The notes: generated from the sequence alone by a model not told the origin. Shown: positions 47,869-57,511, counted from the first letter of the stretch. The stretch is 64,000 nucleotides of DNA from Pseudomonas luteola NBRC 103146 (GCF_002091675.1 NZ_BDAE01000005.1:124001-188000), one strand, 5' to 3'. Translations and numbers: made by a program.

Positions 47869-49080
47869 TTAGATGTTACTGGTGAGGCTCATCAGCGGGA
47901 GCATGATGGCCAACATGATGAAGGCCACAAGTACGGCCATGACGATGGTCAGGCTGGGTACCAATGCCGCAAGAAGTCGATCGATACCACGTTTGGCTTC
48001 GGCATCAAAGACGTCGGCGACTTTGATCAGCATGGTATCGAGCTGGCCGGATTCTTCGCCGACCTGAATCATTTGCAGTGATAGCTGTGGCAGCAGCTTG
48101 CTGGTGCTGAGCGCAGCGGCCAGTGAGCCGCCGTCCTTAACCTGGTCGGCTGCCTGCGAAACGGCGCCCTGCAAGGCATGATTGGAACAAACCTGACGAC
48201 CGATCGAAAGCGCCGTCAACAATGGAACGCCGTTGGTCAATAGGGTACCCAGCGTTCTGGCCAGTCGTGCTGTTTCCAAGCGCTGTACAAGCGGTCCCAT
48301 CATCCGAATGCTCAGCATCCGGCGATCCCAGCGGATACGGCGTTCCGGATCACGAAGGCGGGCGCCGGTGAACCAGATGAGCGCAACCAGAACAGCCAGC
48401 AGCAATAGGCCATATTGCGAAAGAAACTGGCCCATCCAGAGTACGGACTGTGTCATGAACGGTACAGGAACGCCTAAATCAGCAAAGATCGGCACAAATT
48501 GTGGTACGACATACGCCATCAGCAAGGCCAGTGAGCCGAGCACACCAACGACCAGGAAGGCGGGGTAGATCAGGGCGTTGATCACTTCGCCACGCAAGGC
48601 CTGCGAGCGCTCGAGGTATTGAGCGAGCTGCGCCAGAGTTTCCTCCAGTGAGCCACCGGCTTCGCCTGCACGGACCATGCTGATATAGAGCTGCGAAAAT
48701 TGCCCGCCTTCTTCGGAGAGCGCGGCGGAAAGCGGCTTGCCGCCCTTGACGCGCTCACGGATACGCTCGATCAGTCGGCGGGATTTATCTTCCGTTGGCT
48801 GGCTGAGCAGAATATTCAAGGCGCGATCGAGCGGCTGCCCTGCACCCAGGAGTGTGGCCAGCTGCTGGGTAAACTGGGCAAGTCCGGCCCCGCTTAACGG
48901 GTCTCGATTGAACCAGGCACGCCAACCCTGTGAGGCATTGCCTTGCGCGGGCGTGACCTGCAGGACCAGAAGTCCACGATCCTGCAACTGGCTGACAGCT
49001 TCATCCTGGCCGGCGGCTTCCAGATGGCCGGTAACAGACTCACCGGCCGCATCCAGTGCGCGATAGCGAAACTGGGCCAT
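47869..49080 (-). CDS. gspF: type II secretion platform protein GspF
   Basis: 403 residues of the PilC/GspF family: two cytoplasmic T2SF domains (about 65-195 and 270-390) with three membrane helices (about 170-195, 220-245, 370-395). MAQFRYRALDAAGESVTGHLEA is a typical start. GGAGA precedes ATG. It starts two bases after the gspE stop. It couples ATPase movement to pseudopilus assembly. Confidence 0.94.
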   Translation of the reverse strand: MAQFRYRALDAAGESVTGHLEAAGQDEAVSQLQDRGLLVLQVTPAQGNASQGWRAWFNRDPLSGAGLAQFTQQLATLLGAGQPLDRALNILLSQPTEDKSRRLIERIRERVKGGKPLSAALSEEGGQFSQLYISMVRAGEAGGSLEETLAQLAQYLERSQALRGEVINALIYPAFLVVGVLGSLALLMAYVVPQFVPIFADLGVPVPFMTQSVLWMGQFLSQYGLLLLAVLVALIWFTGARLRDPERRIRWDRRMLSIRMMGPLVQRLETARLARTLGTLLTNGVPLLTALSIGRQVCSNHALQGAVSQAADQVKDGGSLAAALSTSKLLPQLSLQMIQVGEESGQLDTMLIKVADVFDAEAKRGIDRLLAALVPSLTIVMAVLVAFIMLAIMLPLMSLTSNI

Positions 49081-49082
49081 GC

Positions 49083-50885
49083 TCAGTCTCCGCTCGTCAC
49101 ACGCAGGACCTCTTCCAAGGTAGTCGTACCTGCCAGCGCCTGGCGCAGCCCGTCTTCGTACAGGGTATACATGCCTTCTGCGCGAGCGGCCTGTTCCAGT
49201 GTCGCGGCATCGGCGCGCTGCATGAGCAGGCTGCGGAGCGTATCGCTCATGACCAGCAGTTCGCTGATGGCACTACGACCACGGTAGCCCTCATTGGGTG
49301 GCAAGTCGCGACGTGGCCTGTACAGGCGGATCGGGCGTTCATCCGTGTATTTTTCGAGTTCATATTCCCTGATAACTTCCGGAAGCGGCTCATAGGCTTC
49401 TGACAACGCTGGATCCAGGCGGCGCACCAGGCGCTGGGCCAGAATGCCATTGATTGTAGAAGCTAGCAGATAGTCTTCCACCCCCATGTCCAAAAGACGC
49501 GTGATGCTGCCCGCCGCACTGTTGGTATGCAGTGTCGAAAGCACCAGGTGACCGGTCAGGGAAGACTGAATGGCGATACGGCAGGTTTCCAGGTCGCGCA
49601 TTTCACCGATCATGATGACATCCGGGTCCTGGCGCACGATGGAGCGCAGGGCGCCGGCGAAATCCAGGCCAATGGACGGCTTTACCTGGATCTGATTGAT
49701 GCCCTCGATCTGGTATTCGACCGGATCTTCTACGGTAATGATCTTGCGCTCGGCGGTGTTCAGGCGCGACAGCGCGGTATACAGCGTGGTGGTTTTACCC
49801 GAACCAGTAGGGCCGGTGACCAGCAAAATACCGTGGGGTCGCTCCAGCACGCTCAGGAAGTTGTCCAGTGACTTGCCGGCAAAGCCCAGGGTGTCAAAAT
49901 CGAAACTCACCGATTCGCGATCGAGCAGACGCATTACCACCGACTCGCCAAAGCTGGTCGGAACAGTGGATACCCGCAGGTCCAGCTCCTTGCCCTGGAT
50001 ACGCAACATGATGCGGCCATCCTGGGGGAGACGGCGCTCGGCAATGTCGAGCTTGGCCATGATCTTGACGCGCGAGATCACCGCTGCCGTGGAGCTGGAG
50101 GGCGGTGCTTCAGACTCATGCAGTACGCCATCGATGCGATAACGTACCTTGAGCCGATTCTCGAAGGGCTCAATGTGGATATCCGAAGCGCGGTTTTCTA
50201 CAGCGCGCTGGATAATCAGGTTCACCAGGCGAATCACAGGCGCTTCTGAGGCCAGATCCTTCAAGTGCTCGATGTCGTCTTCCGAGTTAGCCTGGGCGTC
50301 GAGGTTTTCCACGATGGTACCCATGGCCGAGCGGCCCTGACCGTAATAACGCTCGATCAGGTTTTCGATGTCGCTGCGAAGCCCTATGGACAGCCGAGCC
50401 GCGCGGCCACAGGCGTACTCAAGCGCCTCGATGGCATAACGCTCGGCGGGATTGGCCACCAACAGATGGATCTGACCGTTACTGTCCTGCCCCAGCGGCA
50501 CGATCTGATGCTGTTTTAGAAAGCGTGTGGAGACGTCGAGCGGGTCTTCCAGGATTTCTGGCGCATCGCTTTCCAGAACCAGCGGAACGTCCAGTAGTGA
50601 TGCCCACGCATGCGCCATGTCTCGCTCGGATACCATGCCCAGGCGCAGCAGCAGATGGCTGAAGCTTTCTCCAGAGGAGGTTTCGTGAAGACGGCGGGCC
50701 CGCTCCAGATCGCCAGGCTTGAGCTTTCCCTGGCTGACCAGCCATTCGCATACAGCATCGTCACCCGGCTTGTGGGAATCCACAGACGTGAGCGGTGGCT
50801 CGTTCATAGGCACCGAGGGCAGCGAAGCGCTCTGGGAAGGGCTGCGTTCAGCCGTGGTCGACGAGGCGGGTTGGAGTAGGTTCAT
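49083..50885 (-). CDS. gspE: type II secretion ATPase GspE lacking the tetracysteine zinc motif
   Basis: 600 residues: N1/N2 domains (about 40-190) binding GspL, then the hexameric ATPase with Walker A GPTGSGKT (358-365), Asp box, Walker B MIGEMRDLETCR and His box STLHTNSAAGS. The usual CxxC...CxxC zinc insert before GYRGR is absent: residues 488-530 have no cysteine. The N-terminal 40 residues are Ser/Pro-rich. It powers pseudopilus extension. It is the first gene of the operon, with only 425 bases to the next coding sequence. ATG 50885 has no clear ribosome site, and Met27 is an alternative. Confidence 0.93.
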   Translation of the reverse strand: MNLLQPASSTTAERSPSQSASLPSVPMNEPPLTSVDSHKPGDDAVCEWLVSQGKLKPGDLERARRLHETSSGESFSHLLLRLGMVSERDMAHAWASLLDVPLVLESDAPEILEDPLDVSTRFLKQHQIVPLGQDSNGQIHLLVANPAERYAIEALEYACGRAARLSIGLRSDIENLIERYYGQGRSAMGTIVENLDAQANSEDDIEHLKDLASEAPVIRLVNLIIQRAVENRASDIHIEPFENRLKVRYRIDGVLHESEAPPSSSTAAVISRVKIMAKLDIAERRLPQDGRIMLRIQGKELDLRVSTVPTSFGESVVMRLLDRESVSFDFDTLGFAGKSLDNFLSVLERPHGILLVTGPTGSGKTTTLYTALSRLNTAERKIITVEDPVEYQIEGINQIQVKPSIGLDFAGALRSIVRQDPDVIMIGEMRDLETCRIAIQSSLTGHLVLSTLHTNSAAGSITRLLDMGVEDYLLASTINGILAQRLVRRLDPALSEAYEPLPEVIREYELEKYTDERPIRLYRPRRDLPPNEGYRGRSAISELLVMSDTLRSLLMQRADAATLEQAARAEGMYTLYEDGLRQALAGTTTLEEVLRVTSGD

Positions 50886-51310
50886 GGTTATAGGCGGTAG
50901 CGTAGAAAGCAGTGGGCGTTGGCTAAACGAGAAAACAAAGCCTAACGGATGATAATCGCACCGTTAAATGAACACTTAGTGTACAGATGGACGCTTAATA
51001 ATACGTGTTTGCTGCTGTAACCCACCGAAATTGGCTGTGAGCCAAATCGCTTTTTAGCTGCAAAGTTACTTCTATTACCTGTTTTTAGCTGAACAAAGGC
51101 TGACAAAAGGGCAAGAGGCGCTTCGTCGGTTTTGTCTCAGAAGGACATGTCAACGGAAGGGGGTATTAGCGAGCATCCAAGCCGCTCTGAATAGAACCTG
51201 AGCGCTTAGTCAGCCAATGTCGTTGTATTCGCAAGTCTCGAAGCTGGAGCTGGAGCTGGCCGAAAGCGCCTGCCTCATTTAACGGCAGGCGCTTGAACGC
51301 TGAGCAGTGC
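50886..51310. promoter_or_regulatory. upstream region of the secretion operon
   Basis: No gene was recognised. It presumably carries the gspE promoter. It contains the stem ATTGGCT / AGCCAAT near 51029-51047 followed by TTTTT, and the long hairpin AGCGCCTGCC / GGCAGGCGCT (51265-51293) that ends the small gene beyond it. Confidence 0.45.
51265..51293 (-). terminator. terminator of the small exported-protein gene
   Basis: AGCGCCTGCC / GGCAGGCGCT with a nine-base loop is followed on the minus strand by TTTC. It sits 18 bases past the stop codon at 51311. Confidence 0.7.
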
Positions 51311-51538
51311 TTATTTGGTGCTCAGGGCATTCGGGTTGGACACGCCGTCAGGACGACCACCTTTGGTGTCCTGCTCCTGTTTGGCTTTCTGGGCGGCCTT
51401 GCTGTTGTGCTCCTGTTGCATCAGGCCGTTGGAGGTGCCGGACGCTTGAGTGGCAGTGGCTGAGTCTTCAGCCGCCAGGGCACATCCTGTTACAGCAAAA
51501 CCTGCTACCAGGCATAGGCTGGAAATAAACTTTTTCAT
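51311..51538 (-). CDS. small exported protein or lipoprotein
   Basis: 75 residues. The signal peptide ends either as a lipobox VTGC (Cys19) or at ALA-AED. The rest is Ala/Gln/Lys/Ser-rich (HNSKAAQKAKQEQDTKGG) and probably disordered. ATG 51538 has GAGAG upstream; a TTG six codons earlier is less likely. I do not recognise a family. It lies between the secretion operon and the beta-glucosidase gene, divergent from the latter. Confidence 0.6.
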   Translation of the reverse strand: MKKFISSLCLVAGFAVTGCALAAEDSATATQASGTSNGLMQQEHNSKAAQKAKQEQDTKGGRPDGVSNPNALSTK

Positions 51539-52010
51539 TACGCTCTCACTCTTCAAATAAATATCTGCCTGAGTTAGGTAGATATATTTAGCTAATTTCT
51601 TCTGAAAGAAAAAATCAACTCTAAATTTTCGATTCTTAACTAAGTTCTAATCGATAGATTAAAGCCGAGAGTTTGGCTGGACATCTTTTAATGGTAAAAG
51701 TTCAAGTTAAATTAGAGAAATGGTTTGCTACTTGCTAAACCGTTTCATTTGACAATTTTTCGTCTTTTTTGCCTTAATCTTTTCGGGTTTTTCGCGCGTT
51801 TACGCGATTTTCTGTTGCCATCATTTTGCTACCTTTTGTTCTCGTTTGCTCCCATAACAAAAAAATCTCAACTTGTACAAATAACTTTAATTGATTGTAT
51901 TGAGGTTATTTGTCGCAGGACGCGGGACGCTGTTAAGTCAGTAAAACTTGATATTCGGCAATATCGAAGTGACTCGTTTTTATTAACTTAAAAGCAGGAC
52001 TTAATTAATA
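51539..52010. promoter_or_regulatory. AT-rich promoter region of the beta-glucosidase gene
   Basis: No gene was recognised. It is strongly AT-rich with T-rich tracts at 51755-51845. It likely holds the divergent promoters of the small exported protein and the glucosidase. AGCAGGA is about 13 bases before ATG 52011. Confidence 0.45.
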
Positions 52011-54686
52011 ATGGGAAATATGAAGCTACAGGGAGCTGTGCTTACGGCTTTGGCTCTGGCAGTTGGTCAAGCATATGCGGTAACCCAGGCAAACCCTGCC
52101 CAGGTTGAAAAGAAGGTCGAGAGCACGCTGGGACAGATGTCCCTTTCCGAGAAGCTTTCACTGATTGGCGGAACGGGCCCCTGGGATGTCAAGGGGCTGG
52201 ATAAATTTGGTCTGCCCCAGATTCATGGTGCAGACGGTGGTGTGGGTATCCGCTACACCAGTCAGGACAACAACCAGGGTATCGTTTACCCGGCGGGTCC
52301 CAACCTTGCGGCTACCTGGAACGTCGACCGAGCCAAGTCCTTTGGTGAAGCACTGGGCTACGACACACGTGCCGGTGGCTATCAGTTCGTAACAGGTCCG
52401 GGTGCCAACCTGTACCGCTCGCCCTATAGCGGCCGTGCATTCGAATACCTTTCTGGCGAAGATCCCTACCTGGGCGCTGTGATGGCGCCTGCGGTCATCA
52501 ACGGTATCCAGTCCCAGGGCGTCTGGGCCAATGCCAAGCATTTTGTCGCGAACGATCAGGAAACCAACCGCTTTACACTGGACGAGCGGATCGGCGAGCG
52601 TACCCTGCGCGAAATGTACCTGCCCGCCTTCGAGTCGGCTGCCAAGAACGGCAACGTTGCGATGATGATGTGCGCGTTCCAGTTGATCAATGGCGTTTAC
52701 AGCTGTGAGCACCAGCATCTGATCACCGGCGTGCTCAAGAAGGAATGGGGCTGGAAAGGTCTCATGCAGAGCGACTACAACGCTGTCGTTCATGGCTATC
52801 TGGCAGCTGATGCCGGTACCGATCTGGACATGATGGGCTATCAGATGAATAGCACCATCCTGACGCCCTATATCCAGGCAGGAAAGCTCTCGACCGAGAC
52901 CATCAATGACAAGGTTCGCCGGATCCTGCGTCAGATATATGCGTACCGCTTCGACCAGGCCATTCCTGCCGCGTCCAAGGACATGGACAGTGCCAGCAGC
53001 CAGCAGGCAGCCCTGGAAGGTGCTCGTGAAGGTATCGTTCTGCTGAAGAACAAGGATCACTTGTTGCCGCTGTCCAGCGACAAGGTCAAGTCCATTGCGG
53101 TCATTGGCAACTTGGCCAAGTACGCGCCGCCTACCGGTTTCGGTAGTGCCAATGTCGATGCACGCAATTTCGTCAGTGAGTTGAGTGGCCTGAAGCAAGT
53201 GGCTGGTAACGCCAAGGTCGACTTCATCGACTCGCTGTCCCTGGACCCAAATGCGGCCGAATGGACGACCACCGATGCCTCCGGCAATACCGAAAGAGGT
53301 TTGAAGGCTGAGTTCTTCAATAATGCCAACTGGTCCGGTACTCCTTCTGACACCCGTATCGATCAGCATGTGAACCTGGACTGGGCCAATGGCAACAAGA
53401 CCACAACAGTGGACTATGTTTCCAATACCACCAACGGCGCGAACTATCCCGTTACCGGCGACGATCAGAATACGTCCGTTCGCTGGAGCGGATCGGTAAC
53501 GCCGACCATCTCCGGCGAGCAGATCTTCAAGGTTCGTGCGGATGGCGCTGTGCGTCTGTATGTGAATGGTCAAAAGATCATCGACAATGGCGATGGCAAC
53601 CCACTGCCCAACAACAGCATTCCGCCGACCATTCCGGTATACGGCAAGGTCAATCTGGAAGCGGGCAAGTCCTACGACATCAAGCTCGAGTACTCCCGCC
53701 GCAAGGGTTATATCTCAACCATGGGTGGCATGGTGGGCGTGCAGATGAGCTGGGCCTCGCTGGCCGCTCCGCAGGACCTCTCCAAGTACGATGCGGTTGT
53801 CATGGCTGTGGGTAACAGCAATGAGTATGAAGGCGAAGGTTTCGACCACGGCTTTGATCTGCCTGAATACCAGAGCCAGTTGATCCAGAACGTTGCCAAG
53901 GTCAACCCGAAAACTGTGGTTGTTATGCATGGCGGCACCGGTCTGAACATGACCGACTGGGTGGATCAGGTCGATGGCGCACTGCATGCCTTCTATCCTG
54001 GTCAGTACGGTGGCCAGGCACTGGCGGAAATCCTGTACGGGGTAGTCAACCCGTCCGCGAAAATGCCGTTCAGCATTGAGAAGAAGCTGCAGGATAACCC
54101 TGTCTATGCCGGCTTCCCCGAGTTCGACAACACCGGCAAGATTACCCGTATGGCCTACAGCGAAGGTCTGTACGTAGGCTATCGTGGTTACGAGATGAGC
54201 GGTATCAAGCCGCTGTATCCGTTCGGTTATGGCCTGTCCTACACCAGCTTCAAGTATTCCAACATCAAGGTAACGCCCAAGGTGGTAGTGGGTAACGCAC
54301 CTATCAAGGTGTCCTTCGATGTGACCAACACGGGGCAGCGCGCGGGTGCTGAAGTCGCTCAGCTCTATATTGGTCAGAACAAGCCGCAGGTGGCGCGTCC
54401 GGTCAAGGAGCTCAAGGGTTTTGGCAAGGTGTTCCTGAATCCGGGTGAGACCAAGCGTGTCACGTTGCAGCTCAACGACCGTTCGTTGGCCTACTTCAAT
54501 GAAGCCACCAACAACTGGGTTGTGGATGCTGATACGTTCAAGATCTCGGTGGGTGCGGCATCCAACGATATCCGCCTGACGTCCAGCCTGACCAACCCGT
54601 ATCGCCAGGAATTGTCCAATTCGACCAGCAACCCGCTGTCGAAGGCCGACATCAAGGCGGTAACGGTCAAGGCCGCCAAGCAGTAA
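52011..54686 (+). CDS. exported family 3 beta-glucosidase with inserted PA14 domain
   Basis: 891 residues: signal peptide (KLQGAVLTALALAVGQAYA), GH3 (beta/alpha)8 domain with nucleophile Asp255 in GLMQSDYNAVV, the second alpha/beta domain, an inserted PA14 carbohydrate-binding domain (about 430-581), and a C-terminal fibronectin-III-like domain (about 760-850). It probably hydrolyses terminal beta-glucosides such as cellobiose or plant glucosides. The PA14 insertion resembles that of KmBglI and DesR. Being next to the secretion operon suggests it may be a substrate for export beyond the periplasm. Codon use is typical for the host. Confidence 0.92.
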   Translation: MGNMKLQGAVLTALALAVGQAYAVTQANPAQVEKKVESTLGQMSLSEKLSLIGGTGPWDVKGLDKFGLPQIHGADGGVGIRYTSQDNNQGIVYPAGPNLAATWNVDRAKSFGEALGYDTRAGGYQFVTGPGANLYRSPYSGRAFEYLSGEDPYLGAVMAPAVINGIQSQGVWANAKHFVANDQETNRFTLDERIGERTLREMYLPAFESAAKNGNVAMMMCAFQLINGVYSCEHQHLITGVLKKEWGWKGLMQSDYNAVVHGYLAADAGTDLDMMGYQMNSTILTPYIQAGKLSTETINDKVRRILRQIYAYRFDQAIPAASKDMDSASSQQAALEGAREGIVLLKNKDHLLPLSSDKVKSIAVIGNLAKYAPPTGFGSANVDARNFVSELSGLKQVAGNAKVDFIDSLSLDPNAAEWTTTDASGNTERGLKAEFFNNANWSGTPSDTRIDQHVNLDWANGNKTTTVDYVSNTTNGANYPVTGDDQNTSVRWSGSVTPTISGEQIFKVRADGAVRLYVNGQKIIDNGDGNPLPNNSIPPTIPVYGKVNLEAGKSYDIKLEYSRRKGYISTMGGMVGVQMSWASLAAPQDLSKYDAVVMAVGNSNEYEGEGFDHGFDLPEYQSQLIQNVAKVNPKTVVVMHGGTGLNMTDWVDQVDGALHAFYPGQYGGQALAEILYGVVNPSAKMPFSIEKKLQDNPVYAGFPEFDNTGKITRMAYSEGLYVGYRGYEMSGIKPLYPFGYGLSYTSFKYSNIKVTPKVVVGNAPIKVSFDVTNTGQRAGAEVAQLYIGQNKPQVARPVKELKGFGKVFLNPGETKRVTLQLNDRSLAYFNEATNNWVVDADTFKISVGAASNDIRLTSSLTNPYRQELSNSTSNPLSKADIKAVTVKAAKQ

Positions 54687-54735
54687 ACCTGTCCGGGCGC
54701 GGATTTCGATCCGTGCCTGTGTACGGTTCCTCCCG

Positions 54736-54769
54736 ATGCGTCAGGATTATTCCTGGCGCATTTCTTTTT
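54736..54769 (+). terminator. intrinsic terminator overlapping the acyltransferase stop codon
   Basis: ATGCGTCAGGA / TCCTGGCGCAT (one G-U pair) with a four-base loop and a T-rich tail. It stops the glucosidase transcript while its sequence includes the 3' end of the convergent gene. Confidence 0.7.
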
Positions 54770-55643
54770 GCAGCGCTTCGATCCGCCGATCTTTCTCGGC
54801 CCATAATGCGCCGACCCATTGCTGGACTTGCTCACGAAAAACGGAATCATTCTGGTAGTCCCCCTCACACAGTGAAGGCTCCAGGGGAAGAGTGCGGATA
54901 TCTACAATGACGCGCTTGACCTGGCCACTGAGCAAAGCCCAGAAGCCGGGCGGTTTCCCTTCGGGATAGAGAATCGTGACATCCAGAATGGCATCGAGCT
55001 GCTTACCCAGTGAAGCCAGTACAAAGGCAATTCCACCTGCCTTGGGTTTGAGTAGATGATGGTAGGGTGATTGCTGCTGGGCATGTTTGGCTGGCGTGAA
55101 CCGCGTGCCCTCCAGGTAATTCACGACCGTAACGGGCTGATCGCGAAATTTCTCGCAGGCCCTACGCGTGATTTCCAGGTCGATCCCTTTGAGTTCCGGG
55201 CGCTTTTCCAGCGTGGCCTTCGAATAGCGCTTCATGAACGGGTAGTCGAGTGCCCAGAATGCCAGTCCAAGGAAGGGGACCCAGATGAGCTCCTTCTTCA
55301 GGAAGAATTTGAAGTAGGGCGACCGACGATTGAAGGTTTGTACGAGGGCTGGAATATCGACCCAGGATTGATGGTTGGAGATGATCAGGTAAGAGCGGTC
55401 CTTACGCAGGTTCTCGGCACCGCGTATGTCCCAGACTGTAGGGGTGCAGAGCGCGAAGATGACCTTGTCGATTTCTGCCCAGGTCTCGGCGATGGTCATA
55501 ACCCCGCGCGAGCAGGCGTCGCGCCACGGCTTGTAGGGGCAGAGCAGCTTGAGCAGCGCAACCAGCATCAAGGGGCCAATCAAAATGAGGGTATTGATCA
55601 AGAGCAAAATGCCGCTAGTCAGTCCGACGATCAGATGACGCAT
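54747..55643 (-). CDS. lysophospholipid acyltransferase family (YihG-like)
   Basis: 298-residue membrane-associated acyltransferase. The N-terminal hydrophobic helices (about 1-40) are followed by the PlsC catalytic block NHQSWVD (HX4D) and the YLEGTRFTP block. It fits the YihG/PlsC group that acylates lysophosphatidate or related acceptors. GGGAG precedes ATG 55643. It is convergent with the glucosidase gene and divergent from the HD-GYP gene. Confidence 0.87.
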   Translation of the reverse strand: MRHLIVGLTSGILLLINTLILIGPLMLVALLKLLCPYKPWRDACSRGVMTIAETWAEIDKVIFALCTPTVWDIRGAENLRKDRSYLIISNHQSWVDIPALVQTFNRRSPYFKFFLKKELIWVPFLGLAFWALDYPFMKRYSKATLEKRPELKGIDLEITRRACEKFRDQPVTVVNYLEGTRFTPAKHAQQQSPYHHLLKPKAGGIAFVLASLGKQLDAILDVTILYPEGKPPGFWALLSGQVKRVIVDIRTLPLEPSLCEGDYQNDSVFREQVQQWVGALWAEKDRRIEALQKEMRQE

Positions 55644-55769
55644 GAAGTCTCCCTGAGTACTATTCTTTTCGTTAGCGCCATAAACATTCTGAGCCTCTAC
55701 CGGGCCGCTTAGGCAGCAATGGCGTCTATGGATTATCTAGGACACTGATAACGGCTGTAATTGTTCATT

Positions 55770-56942
55770 ATGCTTAAGCGTATTCCCGTTTCGCAGGCCC
55801 GTCTGGGCATGTATGTGAGCGAATTTTGCGCACCATGGGTGGATCATCCCTTCTGGAAAGGGCATTTCGTCATTCGTTCACCGAATGAGCTGCAGCGCAT
55901 TCTGGACAGTGACATCGACGGGTTGTGGATCGATGTTAGCAAGGGGACTGATGTCGATTCAGCCCAGTTAAGTAACATCGCTGAGGCGCCTGTGTCTGGA
56001 GTTGCCGCTCGAGTTGAAATGGCTGAAGAGATAGAGCGGGCCAGAGTGCTCTGCGACAGCGCTAAGACAGCCGTCAAAGGCATGTTGGAAGATGCACGCA
56101 TGGGGCAGGTCGTCGAGATGGGCGATGCTGCCAGTCTGGTCGAGGAAATCTCCAATTCGGTGCTGCGCCATCCCAATGCTTTGATCAGCCTGGCGCGACT
56201 CAAGACCTCGGATGAATATACCTATCTGCATTCGGTGGCCGTGTCGGCGCTGATGATTGCCGTTACTCGAACGCTTGGCCTGGGTGAGACGGCCGCTCGG
56301 CAGGCGGGTCTGGCCGGTTTGCTCCATGATGTCGGCAAGATGACGATGCCGCTGGAGGTGCTCAACAAGCCGGGCAAGCTGACGGATGAAGAGTTCATCA
56401 TCATGCAGGGTCATCCGAAGGCCGGGGAGCGCATTCTCACAGCGTGGCAAGCTGATGAGACAGCCATCGATGTCTGCCTGCATCATCATGAGAAATACGA
56501 TGGCAGTGGTTATCCGGATAAGCTCTCCGGTGAGCAGATCAGCCTGATGTCCCGCATCGCCACGGTATGTGATGTGTATGACGCGGTAACGTCGGATCGC
56601 CCTTACAAAAGAGGCTGGGACCCGGCCGAGTCCGTCAAACGGATGGCTGAATGGAAAGGGCACTTCGATCCGCATGTCTTTCAGGCATTTGTCAAAGCGG
56701 TCGGCATTTACCCGGTCGGCTCGCTGGTAAAGCTGGAAAGCGAGCGCCTTGCGGTGGTGGTGGAGCAGAACCCCAAGTCACTGCTGACACCGACCGTAAA
56801 GGTCTTTTATGACGCAAGGCACAAGAAGCCGATCGGGCATGAAGTGATCGATTTGCCACGCCTGAAAGGCTACGACCGCATCATTGGTCGTGAGTCGCCC
56901 GAGGCTTGGGGATTCGATAATCTCAGTACGTTGTGGACATAG
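55770..56942 (+). CDS. HD-GYP cyclic di-GMP phosphodiesterase
   Basis: 390 residues: an N-terminal DUF3391-like domain (about 1-120) then HD-GYP (about 130-330) with His186-Asp187 (LLHDVGK) and HHEKYDGSGYP (239-249), the full GYP motif. It hydrolyses cyclic di-GMP if active and may act with the diguanylate cyclase at 37 kb. ATG 55770 is used; an in-frame TTG lies three codons upstream. A C-terminal stretch of about 50 residues is unassigned. Confidence 0.92.
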   Translation: MLKRIPVSQARLGMYVSEFCAPWVDHPFWKGHFVIRSPNELQRILDSDIDGLWIDVSKGTDVDSAQLSNIAEAPVSGVAARVEMAEEIERARVLCDSAKTAVKGMLEDARMGQVVEMGDAASLVEEISNSVLRHPNALISLARLKTSDEYTYLHSVAVSALMIAVTRTLGLGETAARQAGLAGLLHDVGKMTMPLEVLNKPGKLTDEEFIIMQGHPKAGERILTAWQADETAIDVCLHHHEKYDGSGYPDKLSGEQISLMSRIATVCDVYDAVTSDRPYKRGWDPAESVKRMAEWKGHFDPHVFQAFVKAVGIYPVGSLVKLESERLAVVVEQNPKSLLTPTVKVFYDARHKKPIGHEVIDLPRLKGYDRIIGRESPEAWGFDNLSTLWT

Positions 56943-56991
56943 CGGCCCTGGCGCGGGAGACTTCTGTCCGTGATCCTGCCGGAGTGATTGA

Positions 56992-57504
56992 GTGAAACGT
57001 TTTTTATCCCTGCTGGGCCTTTTGAGCCTGCCTGTGCTAGCGACGGCCGAGCCGACGCTCTACGGCCGCTACGAGACATTCCGTCTACCTGAGCTGGGTG
57101 TATCCTTGCCGGCCAAGATGGATACTGGGGCCTGGACCGCCTCGCTGTCGGCCAAGGACATCAAGACGTTCGAGCGTGACGGAGACCAGTGGGTCAGCTT
57201 CCGTCTGGCGACGGAGAAGGCGGACGATACGGTATTTGAGCACCGTCTGGCGCGAATCAGCAAGATCAAGAGCCGCTCGGATGAGGGCGATGAAGACGGT
57301 GAGGATGATACGCCGTCCAGTGCACAACGCCCGGTCATCGAGATGGAAGTCTGTGTAGGCGATGTGTCCCGTACCATCGAGGTCAATCTGACGGACCGCA
57401 GTCACTTCCGCTATCCGCTGCTGATTGGAGCCAAGGCCTTGCGCAAGCTGGATGCCGCGGTTGATCCCAGGGAAAAATACGTGTCCGGGTCGCCTCGCTG
57501 CTAA
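56992..57504 (+). CDS. exported retropepsin-like protein (RimB/ATP-dependent zinc protease type)
   Basis: 170 residues with a signal peptide (MKRFLSLLGLLSLPVLATA) and the aspartic-protease-like motif KMDTGAWTAS (DTGA at 44-47). It belongs to the COG4067 group, often called ATP-dependent zinc proteases, whose cytoplasmic member RimB processes RimK products; a periplasmic form has no known substrate. A Glu/Asp-rich insertion lies at about 97-108. GTG 56992 has GGAG seven bases upstream. It follows the HD-GYP gene after 49 bases. Confidence 0.82.
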   Translation: MKRFLSLLGLLSLPVLATAEPTLYGRYETFRLPELGVSLPAKMDTGAWTASLSAKDIKTFERDGDQWVSFRLATEKADDTVFEHRLARISKIKSRSDEGDEDGEDDTPSSAQRPVIEMEVCVGDVSRTIEVNLTDRSHFRYPLLIGAKALRKLDAAVDPREKYVSGSPRC

Positions 57505-57511
57505 GGCTGGG

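Noticed and set aside
52158-53573. A 471-codon open frame on the minus strand inside the beta-glucosidase gene.
   Set aside because: It mirrors codon bias of the real gene on the other strand; the glucosidase has a signal peptide, catalytic Asp and full domain order, whereas the mirror frame resembles no family.
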